Assembly: GCA_034717695.1 (NCBI GenBank) | Contig: JAYELS010000066.1 | Span: forward strand, 44,163-108,162 | DNA: 64,000 nucleotides | Direction: 5' to 3' | Source: NAT127 sp034717695 | GTDB taxonomy: Bacteria; Pseudomonadota; Gammaproteobacteria; Pseudomonadales; Porticoccaceae | In this document: piece after piece, positions 1-7,039 of the stretch | Numbering within the stretch: position 1 is the stretch's first letter | Layout: each line of letters starts with the position of its first letter | Notes under the pieces: generated by a model | What the model saw: the letters and a program-made list of their open reading frames with translations, nothing else | Told to the model about the DNA's origin: nothing | Database searches by the model: none | Program-made: the position numbers and the translations under genes

Positions 1-794
1 ATCACCGTGCCGATCACCGCGGCGAAAATCACCTGGGAGTAGGAAAAACTGCTGGCGCGGGCGGCGGTGTCCTCCCGCATGGCGAGGGTCAGGGTCACCT
101 GCCCGAGGTGAGTGAAAACCCCCACCAGCAACAGGCTGAGCCAGGCCCAGCCGCTGGGCATGACGAAGTCGTCCCCCAGCAGCACCAGGGCGGCGGGCAG
201 GGTCACCAACGGGAAATAGAACACGATGACGGACGGGTCCTCCACCGCGCTCAGGCGCCGCACGATGGTATAGGCGAGCCCGCTGCCGAAGGCCCCGGCG
301 ATGGCGATGCCCACGGCGAGGCTGTCGTAGTTCGCCGCCGCGCCGCCAAACAGGACAGCGGGGCGCACCATGATCACCAGGCCCGCGAAGCTCAGGGCGA
401 TACAGGCCAGGGTGGCGGCGCTGGGGCGCTCCTTGAGCCACAGCAGGGCGATCAGGGCGGTGAACATGGGGTGCAGATACTGGAGCACAGACGCTTCGGC
501 AATGGGCAGGTGCACCAGGGCGTAGTACACCCCGGTCAGGGAGACGAAGCCCACCAACCCCCGGGAAAACAGCAACAGCCGGTGGGTGCCGAACAGCGGG
601 ATATTGCGGCGCCGCACGTCCCCGTAACTCAGCACCAGGGAGACGACGGCGCGGGCGGCGATGATCTCCAGCACCGGTATGCCGTGCCCGCCGGCGAACT
701 TGACGCACATACCCATCAGCGCGAAGGCCAGGGCGCTGCCCAGCATGTAGCGGGCGCCGAGGGGGATGGCGCTGATCAGGGCGGGAGCGGGCAT
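1..794 (-). CDS. EamA/DMT-family drug/metabolite transporter, truncated by the window edge
   Basis: This open frame starts at an ATG read leftward from 794 and runs off the window start without a stop, so about 264 codons are visible of a family length near 290-300. The protein is a chain of hydrophobic helices with the two-fold EamA layout: an N-terminal half beginning MPAPALISAIPLGARYMLGS and a second half with the LKERPS-type junction seen in DMT exporters. The family exports small metabolites or drugs across the inner membrane, and the substrate cannot be read from sequence. It is divergent from the DUF2905 gene. The missing C-terminus is a window effect, not a real truncation. Confidence 0.85.
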   Translation of the reverse strand, partial: MPAPALISAIPLGARYMLGSALAFALMGMCVKFAGGHGIPVLEIIAARAVVSLVLSYGDVRRRNIPLFGTHRLLLFSRGLVGFVSLTGVYYALVHLPIAEASVLQYLHPMFTALIALLWLKERPSAATLACIALSFAGLVIMVRPAVLFGGAAANYDSLAVGIAIAGAFGSGLAYTIVRRLSAVEDPSVIVFYFPLVTLPAALVLLGDDFVMPSGWAWLSLLLVGVFTHLGQVTLTLAMREDTAARASSFSYSQVIFAAVIGTV

Positions 795-906
795 GGGTTG
801 GCGGATCCCTTGGGTGGGCGGCGATTATAGCCCCTTGCCGGGGGCTTCCCGGGGCGGCAGGATAAGGGCACCCCTTTTCATCGCCCGGACAACGGGAGGC
901 CCGAGC

Positions 907-1113
907 ATGGCGACGTGGCTCATTGCCGTCGGCGCGGCGCTGGTGATCGCCGGCGCGCTGCTGGAGCTGTTTCCGACCCAGTTCGGCTGGTTTGGCCGGC
1001 CCCCCGGTGACATCCGCATCGAGAGCGAACGGGGCAGGCTTTTCGTCCCCATCACCGCCATGCTGATCGTCAGCCTGGCGCTCGGTATGCTGTTATCCCT
1101 GTGGAGGCGTTGA
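907..1113 (+). CDS. DUF2905 family small membrane protein
   Basis: A 68-residue protein with two predicted transmembrane helices (about residues 4-20 and 47-64) joined by a short loop containing the FGRPPGDI motif typical of DUF2905. I chose the ATG at 907 rather than the upstream in-frame ATG at 766, because it follows a GGGAGG-like ribosome site and gives the normal family length. Function is unknown. The gene sits immediately before the DUF924 gene and the two probably share a transcript. Confidence 0.85.
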   Translation: MATWLIAVGAALVIAGALLELFPTQFGWFGRPPGDIRIESERGRLFVPITAMLIVSLALGMLLSLWRR

Positions 1114-1118
1114 ATGCC

Positions 1119-1670
1119 ATGACCGAATCCAGCGATTACCGCGAGATCCTCCACTTCTGGTTCGAGGAGACCAGCCCCGCCCAGTGGTGGAAGAAGGACG
1201 CCGCCTTCGACGGGCTGATCGCCGCGCGCTTCGGTGCCCTGCACCGCCGTGCCTGCCAATGCGAGCTGCACCGCTGGCGGGCGATCCCCGAGGGCCGGCT
1301 GGCGGAGATCATCGTCCTCGATCAGTTCTCCCGCAATATCCACCGGGATACCCCCGGCGCCTTTGCCGCCGATCCCCAGGCCCTCGCCCTTGCCCAGGAA
1401 GCGGTGGCGGCGGGGGCCGACCGGGCCCTGACGCCCGGGCAGCGGGTGTTTCTCTACATGCCGTACATGCACAGCGAGTCCCTCGCCATTCACGACATCG
1501 CCGTCGAGTTGTTCCGCGCCAACGGCATCCCGGACAACCTCGATTTCGAGATTCGCCACCGGGACATCATCGCCCGCTTTGGCCGCTACCCCCACCGCAA
1601 CGCCATCCTCGGGCGGCAATCCACGGCGGAGGAAATCGCGTTCCTGGGCCAGCCTGGCTCCAGCTTCTAG
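1119..1670 (+). CDS. DUF924 family protein
   Basis: A 183-residue soluble, helical protein of the DUF924 family (TPR-like fold). Family motifs are visible: the N-terminal LHFWFEE segment, the central VLDQFSRNIHR block, the YMPYMHSES block and a C-terminal RFGRYPHRNAILGR block. I use the ATG at 1119; a GTG at 1101 would overlap the end of the DUF2905 gene. The biochemical role is unknown. Spacing of a few bases from the upstream DUF2905 gene suggests a two-gene unit. Confidence 0.88.
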   Translation: MTESSDYREILHFWFEETSPAQWWKKDAAFDGLIAARFGALHRRACQCELHRWRAIPEGRLAEIIVLDQFSRNIHRDTPGAFAADPQALALAQEAVAAGADRALTPGQRVFLYMPYMHSESLAIHDIAVELFRANGIPDNLDFEIRHRDIIARFGRYPHRNAILGRQSTAEEIAFLGQPGSSF

Positions 1671-1692
1671 GTAGTCTCCACCGGAAGCCCGA

Positions 1693-1990
1693 CACCGATC
1701 CCGTAGGGCCGAAGCCCCCTCCGGGGACATGGAGCGCAGCGTTATCGGCCGCACAACCTGCCAAGGCGACGCACCCACGGCGGATGACGGCTGCGCCTAT
1801 TCCGCCCTACACCGATCCCGTAGGGCCGAAAAGCGTAGCGTCATCGGCCAAGCAACAGCCCAAGGCGAGACATCCACGGCGGATGACGGCTTCGCCTTCG
1901 TGTCCCCCGGAGGGGGATTCCGCCCTACACCGATCCCGTAGGGCCGAAGCCCCCTCCGGGGACATCGAGCGCAGTGTCATCGGCCGGGAA
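1693..1990. repeat. Left array of modular intergenic repeats (inverted relative to 2848-3025)
   Basis: Three related modules lie in direct orientation at about 1699-1750, 1815-1849 and 1932-1987. Each opens with ATCCCGTAGGGCCGAA and closes with a GTTATCGGCC or GTCATCGGCC variant. Modules one and three carry an internal self-complementary CCCCCTCCGGGG(G) core. Between them are CACGGCGGATGACGGC segments followed by TCCGCCCTAC. The layout resembles REP/BIME-type palindromic intergenic repeats. Module three is almost the exact inverse of the first module on the other side of the methyltransferase gene. Confidence 0.8.
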
Positions 1991-2746
1991 CCCACAGGGC
2001 TTGGTGGCCACGACGATGGCGTTGAAGCTCTCTCCCGCCCAGGGGGCCATCACCCGGTAATCGTGCTCCAGCAGGGTGGCGAGGAAGCCGGTATCCGCCA
2101 GCATGGCCAGCAGGTGTGGAAAGGTGATGGCGGTCATGGTGTGGTGGTCGCGCCAGTACCGTGCCCCCTCGGGGGATTCCTGGCTGATCGCCAGGTTCAG
2201 GTCGAGCACGTCCCCTTCCCCCCGGTAGTGCCAGCGGGACTGAAAGCGCAATTCCCCCGCCGTGGTCGCGACCCGGGTGATCACCCCGCTGTCGTTGCGG
2301 ATGCCGCGGCAATCCACGGCGTTGAAAATCAGCACTCCGCCGGGCTTCAGGGCGCGATGGGCGCGTCGCAGGGTTTCCGCCAGGGCGGCGGTGGGGTGGC
2401 TGTAGTGGATCGAATAGAGAAAGCAGCTGATCAGGTCGAAGGCGGCCACCTGCTCGAACGCCGCGAGGTCGCACAACAGGAGCGTTGCCGAGGGGCAGCG
2501 GGCCGCCGCCAGGGCCAGCATCTCGGCGCTGTTGTCGAGGCCATGGGGGGCAAAGCCGCGGGCCGCCATGTCCCGCAGATGCTGGCCGGTACCGCAGGCG
2601 AGGTCGAGGTAATCCCTGCCCCCGGAGCTGGCAAAGCAGGCAAAGGCCCGCGCCGCGAAATCGCACTGCTCGGCGTAGTCCACCTCGGCGCAGAATTGGT
2701 CGTAGAAGGCGGATAGATCGGCGTAGAGATTTCCGGCGATGTGCAT
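1925..2746 (-). CDS. Class I SAM-dependent methyltransferase flanked by inverted repeats
   Basis: A 273-residue protein starting MHIAGNLYADLSAFYDQF. It has a class I methyltransferase fold with the SAM-binding motif DLACGTGQH near residue 55, an acidic strand end at GLDNSAEM, a motif II region CDLAAFEQVAAFDLISC and a post-II LKPGGVLIF segment. The substrate is unknown; similar proteins are annotated generically. I chose the ATG at 2746 because the longer frame to 2869 is mostly intergenic repeat. About 20 C-terminal residues and the stop codon lie inside the left repeat array, so the present C-terminus was apparently supplied by a repeat copy. The gene is convergent to the DUF924 gene. Confidence 0.85.
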   Translation of the reverse strand: MHIAGNLYADLSAFYDQFCAEVDYAEQCDFAARAFACFASSGGRDYLDLACGTGQHLRDMAARGFAPHGLDNSAEMLALAAARCPSATLLLCDLAAFEQVAAFDLISCFLYSIHYSHPTAALAETLRRAHRALKPGGVLIFNAVDCRGIRNDSGVITRVATTAGELRFQSRWHYRGEGDVLDLNLAISQESPEGARYWRDHHTMTAITFPHLLAMLADTGFLATLLEHDYRVMAPWAGESFNAIVVATKPCGFPADDTALDVPGGGFGPTGSV

Positions 2747-2847
2747 GGCGGGCCTTGGGGCGGAACAACCCGCCGGGGATGGTGGGGGCGCATTCTGACC
2801 GCGGCGAGGGTCGTGGGCAAGCGGAGCGGGCCCCATGGCGGCTGTGC

Positions 2848-3025
2848 GGCCGATGACGCTGCGCTCCATGTCCCCGGAGGGGGCTTCGGCCCTACGGGCG
2901 TAGGAGGCGCAGCCGTCATCCGCCGTGAATCCCGCGCCGTGACAGGTTGTGTGGCCGATGACGCTGCGCTTTTCGGCCCTACGGGTGTAGGGCGGAGGAG
3001 GCGCAGCGTTATCCCCCGTGGGGGC
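2848..3025. repeat. Right array of modular intergenic repeats
   Basis: Two modules at about 2848-2899 and 2953-2995 are inverted relative to the left array at 1693-1990. They open with GGCCGATGACGCTGCGC and run to CGGCCCTACGGG, and are followed by GTAGG...GGCGCAGC segments. The first is near-identical to the reverse complement of the 1932-1987 module over about 50 bases. Together the arrays enclose the methyltransferase gene as long inverted repeats. Confidence 0.8.
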
Positions 3026-3031
3026 TCGCGC

Positions 3032-3676
3032 TCAGCGCCAGCCGCCCAGGTCCTTCCAGCGGTTGACGATCTGGCAGAACAGCTCGGCGGTTTTCTCGGC
3101 GTCGTAGGCGGCGCTGTGGGCTTCGCGGTTGCTGAAGGGGATCCCGGCGGCGGCGCAGGCCCGGGCCAGTACCGTCTGGCCGAAGGCGAGGCCGGCGAGG
3201 GTGGCGGTGTCGAAGCAGGAGAAGGGGTGGAAGGGGTTGCGCTTGATGCCGGCCCGCTCGCTGGCGGCGTTGACGAAGCCGAGGTCGAAGTGGGCGTTGT
3301 GGGCGACGATCACCGCGCGGGTGCAGTCGTTTTCCCGCACGCATTCCCGCACCTTGTGGAAGATATGGTTGAGGGCTTCCTTCTCCGGCAGGGCCTGGCG
3401 GTTGGGGTCGGCGGGGTTGATGCCGGTGAAGTCGAGGGCGGCCTGCTCGATGGCCAGGTCGGGGTGGGGGATCACTGCGGCGGCGATGGTTTCGCGGCGC
3501 ACCAGTTGACCGTCCTCGGTCATGTCGAGGGTCACGGCGGCGATCTCCAGCAGGGCGTGTTCCCGGGCGTTGAAGCCGCCGGTCTCCACATCCACCACCA
3601 CCGGCAAAAAGCCGCGAAAGCGGTTGCCGAGGGTGGTGAGGGTGTCGAGCCCTTCGCCAAAACTCAACTCGCTCAT
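3032..3676 (-). CDS. rnt: Ribonuclease T
   Basis: A 214-residue DEDDh 3'-5' exoribonuclease that trims tRNA CCA ends, 5S and 23S rRNA and other small stable RNAs. The catalytic set is visible: D29 and E31 in VDVETGG, D131 in AHNAHFDLGF, and H187 plus D192 in NREAHSAAYDAE. Length matches E. coli RNase T (215 residues). Its start codon overlaps the pyrC stop by four bases (ATGA), so it is translationally coupled downstream of pyrC. Adjacency of pyrC and rnt also occurs in pseudomonads. Confidence 0.97.
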   Translation of the reverse strand: MSELSFGEGLDTLTTLGNRFRGFLPVVVDVETGGFNAREHALLEIAAVTLDMTEDGQLVRRETIAAAVIPHPDLAIEQAALDFTGINPADPNRQALPEKEALNHIFHKVRECVRENDCTRAVIVAHNAHFDLGFVNAASERAGIKRNPFHPFSCFDTATLAGLAFGQTVLARACAAAGIPFSNREAHSAAYDAEKTAELFCQIVNRWKDLGGWR

Positions 3677-4707
3677 TCCACCACCCGCCAGTTGAGGGTC
3701 TCGCCCGCCATCAGCGGCACCATGGTATCGCCGCCGAGGGGAACGGTGTGGGGCAGGGTCCAGGGCTCCCGCGCCAGGGTGAGGGTGTCGCCGTTGCGGG
3801 GCAGGCCGTAGAAGTCGGGGCCGTGGAAGCTGGCAAAGGCCTCGAGGCGATCCAGGGCGCCGTGGCGATGGAAGAACTCGGTGTACAGTTCCACCGCGGC
3901 GTGGTGGCTGTAGCAGCCGGCACAGCCGCAGGCGGATTCCTTGCGGTGGCGGGCGTGGGGGGCGGAGTCGGTGCCGAGGAAGAAGCGCGGGCTGCCACTG
4001 AGGGCGGCGGCGATCAGCGCCTCCTGGTGGACGTTGCGCTTTAGGATCGGCAGGCAGTAGAAGTGGGGGCGGATGCCCCCCACCAGCATGTGGTTGCGGT
4101 TGAACAGCAGGTGCTGGGGGGTGATGGTGGCGGCCACGCCGTCCCGGGCGGCGGCCACGAACTGGGCCCCCTCCCGGGTGGTGATGTGCTCCAGCACCAC
4201 CCTGAGGGCGGGGAAATCCTCGACGATACGGGTCAGGTAGCGGTCGATGAACACCGCCTCCCGGTCGAAGACATCCACGGCATCGTCGGTGACCTCGCCG
4301 TGGAGCAGCAGCGGCAGGCCGACCTTTTCCAGGGTCTCGAGCACCGCGTCGATGCGGTTGAGGTCGGTGACCCCGGCGTCGGAATTGGTGGTGGCGCCGG
4401 CGGGGTAGACCTTGGCGGCGTAAACGATACCGCTGTCCCTCGCCCGCTCGATCTCCTCGGGGCGGGTGTTGTCGGTGAGGTAGAGCACCATCAGGGGTTG
4501 CCAGGGGTTGCCGGCGGGGCGGGCGGCGAGAATGCGCTCCCGGTAGGCGGCGGCCTCGGCGGTGGTGGTGACCGGAGGTGTCAGGTTGGGCATGACGATG
4601 CCGCGGGCGAAATGGCGGGCGGCGGCGGGCACGGTGGTGGCGAGGGCGTCGCCGTCCCGCAGGTGGAGGTGCCAGTCGTCGGGACGGGTGATGGTGAGGG
4701 TATCCAT
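3673..4707 (-). CDS. pyrC: Dihydroorotase (class II)
   Basis: A 344-residue zinc amidohydrolase that cyclises carbamoyl aspartate to dihydroorotate in pyrimidine synthesis. Visible features are the N-terminal metal motif WHLHLRDG (H13, H15), the carboxylated-lysine region YAAKVYPAGATTNS, the HGEV metal histidine and the C-terminal GTDSAPH block. The length is that of the E. coli-type single-domain enzyme (348). It is the first gene of a pyrC-rnt pair, and a plausible promoter lies just upstream. Confidence 0.97.
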   Translation of the reverse strand: MDTLTITRPDDWHLHLRDGDALATTVPAAARHFARGIVMPNLTPPVTTTAEAAAYRERILAARPAGNPWQPLMVLYLTDNTRPEEIERARDSGIVYAAKVYPAGATTNSDAGVTDLNRIDAVLETLEKVGLPLLLHGEVTDDAVDVFDREAVFIDRYLTRIVEDFPALRVVLEHITTREGAQFVAAARDGVAATITPQHLLFNRNHMLVGGIRPHFYCLPILKRNVHQEALIAAALSGSPRFFLGTDSAPHARHRKESACGCAGCYSHHAAVELYTEFFHRHGALDRLEAFASFHGPDFYGLPRNGDTLTLAREPWTLPHTVPLGGDTMVPLMAGETLNWRVVE

Positions 4708-4736
4708 GGCGTGTCGGGTGGTGGGTCAGGGCGTGC

Positions 4737-4765
4737 AGTGTACCGGTTCAGGGGGCGCGTTTCAC
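4737..4765 (-). promoter_or_regulatory. Putative sigma70 promoter for pyrC-rnt
   Basis: On the minus strand GTGAAA and TACACT are separated by 17 bases, about 30 bases upstream of the pyrC start. Each box matches the consensus at four of six positions. This is inferred from sequence only. Confidence 0.4.
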
Positions 4766-4830
4766 GCCCGGAGCCCGCCCCCGGATCGCCGGCCCCGCTC
4801 TCGCCAGGGCGGCGGGCAAGACGGGGGCCC

Positions 4831-5577
4831 TCAATCCGTGCCGAGTTTTTCGGCGAGAAAGGCGGTGAAGCGCTGCCAGGATTTGCGGTCGGCGTCCTCC
4901 CGGTAGTTGTCGATGCCGAATACGGTGAAGGCGTGGGGCGCGCCGCCGTAGCTGATCATCTCGTGGGGCACGCCGGCCTTTTCCAGGGTTTCGGCGAGGG
5001 CGGCGAAGTCCGCCATGGGCACCGGCTCGTCGGCGCTGCCGTGGAGCACCAGAATCTCGCCCCGGGTGTCGCCGTAGTCCTGGCCCTCCGGGGTCGCGAG
5101 GGTGCCGTGGAAGCTGACGAAGCCCGCCAGATCGGCGCCGGAGCGGGCCAGTTCCAGGGCCGCGCCGCCGCCGAGGCAGTAGCCGGCGGCCACCGCCCGG
5201 GAGCGGTCCGCCCCGGCCTTTTGCGCCGCGTCGAGGGCCGCCAGCATCAGGCCCCGCATCCTGGCCCGGTCCGCCATCAGGGCGCCGGTGTGGCGCATCT
5301 TTTCATCGCTGGTGGTGGGCCGTACATCGGCGCCGAACATGTCCGCGGCGAGGGCGGCGTAGCCCAGTTCCGCCAGCATGTCGGCGCGGCGCTTCTCGTA
5401 GTCGGTGAGGCCATCCCAGTCGTGGAGCACCAGCACCAGGGGCGCGCCGGGGCCGGGGCTTGCGTAGTAGCCCTGGTAGTCGGCGCCGTCGTACTGGTAG
5501 CGCAGGGGTTCGCCCCCCGCGGCGAAGGGAGCGGCGAGGATGGCGGCGATGAGGGGGATGGCGCGGGCGTCGAACAT
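4831..5577 (-). CDS. Dienelactone hydrolase family protein, probably exported
   Basis: A 248-residue alpha/beta-hydrolase of the dienelactone hydrolase family. The catalytic triad reads C134 (AGYCLGGG), D183 (GSADEPVP) and H215 (GAPHAFT), with the usual Cys nucleophile. The N-terminus AIPLIAAILAAPFAAGGEP looks like a signal sequence, unlike the cytoplasmic chlorocatechol-pathway enzymes, so it may act in the periplasm on small esters or lactones. The ATG at 5577 is chosen because AGGAGA lies just upstream; the much longer open frame above it is non-coding. It is divergent from the RND adaptor gene. Confidence 0.85.
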   Translation of the reverse strand: MFDARAIPLIAAILAAPFAAGGEPLRYQYDGADYQGYYASPGPGAPLVLVLHDWDGLTDYEKRRADMLAELGYAALAADMFGADVRPTTSDEKMRHTGALMADRARMRGLMLAALDAAQKAGADRSRAVAAGYCLGGGAALELARSGADLAGFVSFHGTLATPEGQDYGDTRGEILVLHGSADEPVPMADFAALAETLEKAGVPHEMISYGGAPHAFTVFGIDNYREDADRKSWQRFTAFLAEKLGTD

Positions 5578-5659
5578 GGCGGGTCTCCTGGCGTTATCGG
5601 CGGCGGGTTGGCCTCGGGCCGTTTCACTATAGTGGATTTTGTCGCCCGGGGTTCGACCC

Positions 5660-5689
5660 TTGCCGCGAAGTAAAGCAACTGTCTTATAA
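5660..5689 (+). promoter_or_regulatory. Putative promoter for the RND efflux operon
   Basis: TTGCCG and TTATAA are separated by 18 bases, about 100 bases upstream of the adaptor start. The implied leader contains a small CCGGGG/CCCCGG hairpin at 5696-5712. A separate 10-base palindrome, CACTATAGTG at 5625-5634, lies between this promoter and the divergent hydrolase and could be a regulator site. Confidence 0.4.
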
Positions 5690-5787
5690 ATGCCGCCGGG
5701 GCTATTCCCCGGGTCGGAAGGGCTGGGGTATGATCCCGCCACCATGCGGGGCGCGATCGTGCCGCCACAGGCTTTGGAGGCAGAATA

Positions 5788-7026
5788 ATGACAAAACGGA
5801 TGGCCCTGATGCTGGCCGCGCTGACCCTGGTGTTCGGCGGCATCTTTGGCTACAAGTGGCTGGAGCGCAAACTCACCGCCGACTATCTCGCCAGCTACCA
5901 GCCGCCGCCGGTGGCGGTTTCCGCCGTCACCGTCCGCGACGAGACCTGGGAGCGGGACTTGAGGGCCACGGGTTCCACCGTCGCCATCGACGAGATCGCC
6001 GTCAGCAGCGAGGCGGACGGGGTCATCACCGCCATCCATTTCGATTCCGGCGACCGGGTGGCGCAGGGCGAGCTGCTGATCGAGCTGGACGACCAGGTCG
6101 AGGCGGCCAACCTGCGCAGCTATCAGGCGCGCCTGAACCTGGCGCGGCTCAATTTCGAGCGGGACAGCAAGATGCTGTCCCGCAAGCTGATCTCCGCCGA
6201 CCAGTTCGACCGCAGCAAGGCGGAGCTGGACGAGGTGCTCGCCCTGGTGGACCAGACCGAGGCGGTGATCGCCCAGAAGCAGGTGCGGGCGCCCTTTGCC
6301 GGCCGGGTGGGCCTGCGCCGGGTGTCGGTGGGCAGCTACCTGGCGGCGGGCGATCCGGTGGTGACCCTGCAGTCCCTCGACCCCCTGTTCGTGGATTTCA
6401 GCCTGCCGGAGCAGCACCTGCCCGAGGTGCGGGTCGGCCAGCCCCTGACCTTCGCCATCAAGGCCTATCCCGATACCCTGTTCAGCGCCCGGGTGACCGC
6501 CATCGACGCCCGGGTGGACACCGCCACCCGCAACATAGCCGTGCGCGCCGAGGCCCCCAATGGGGAGGGCAAACTGCTGCCCGGCATGTTCGCCGATGTG
6601 CGCCTCGGGCTCGGCGCCGGAGAGCCGGCCCTGGTGGTGCCGGAGTCGGCGGTGAGCTACTCCCTCTACGGCCAGGCGGTTTTCGAGGTGGTGGAGCGCA
6701 GGGGCGGGGACGGCAAGCCGGCGCTGGTGGTGGAGCGCCGGCCGGTCACCACCGGCGCGGTGCGGGACGGTTTCGTCCAGCTTCGCGGCGAGCTCGCCCC
6801 CGGCGCCCGGGTGGTGGTCAACGGCCAGAACAAGCTGCAGAGCGGCGTGCGGGTGAAGATCGTCAACCGCCCCGAGCACGATGCCCCGCTCCCGCTCCCG
6901 CCGGTGATGGACGCGGCTCCCACAGGCGCCGATCCCGCGCCGGGAGAGCCCCCGTCGGCAGAGCCCGCCCCGAACGCCGCCGCGCCGTCCCTCGATGGGG
7001 CGGACGCCCCGCCCAGCAACCCATAG
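5788..7026 (+). CDS. RND efflux periplasmic adaptor (membrane fusion protein)
   Basis: A 412-residue adaptor linking an inner-membrane RND pump to an outer-membrane channel. It has an N-terminal hydrophobic anchor (about residues 5-22, no lipobox), a biotinyl-lipoyl half-motif near DGVITAIHFDSGDRVAQGELL, an alpha-hairpin region about 105-165, the second lipoyl half APFAGRVGLRRVSVGSYL, and beta-barrel and membrane-proximal domains. The C-terminal 40 residues are a Pro/Ala-rich tail. The pump gene follows after 13 bases. No outer-membrane factor is encoded nearby, so a TolC-type channel must come from elsewhere. Confidence 0.93.
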   Translation: MTKRMALMLAALTLVFGGIFGYKWLERKLTADYLASYQPPPVAVSAVTVRDETWERDLRATGSTVAIDEIAVSSEADGVITAIHFDSGDRVAQGELLIELDDQVEAANLRSYQARLNLARLNFERDSKMLSRKLISADQFDRSKAELDEVLALVDQTEAVIAQKQVRAPFAGRVGLRRVSVGSYLAAGDPVVTLQSLDPLFVDFSLPEQHLPEVRVGQPLTFAIKAYPDTLFSARVTAIDARVDTATRNIAVRAEAPNGEGKLLPGMFADVRLGLGAGEPALVVPESAVSYSLYGQAVFEVVERRGGDGKPALVVERRPVTTGAVRDGFVQLRGELAPGARVVVNGQNKLQSGVRVKIVNRPEHDAPLPLPPVMDAAPTGADPAPGEPPSAEPAPNAAAPSLDGADAPPSNP

Positions 7027-7039
7027 CGGGGCCCGCGCC

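Noticed and set aside
108..830. 240-codon plus-strand frame at the window start
   Set aside because: It is antisense to the EamA transporter, whose minus-strand frame has clear membrane helices but runs off the window edge.
1699..1990. CRISPR array
   Set aside because: The repeated modules are about 50 bases, imperfect, internally palindromic, few in number and unevenly spaced. There are no spacers of uniform length and no cas genes.
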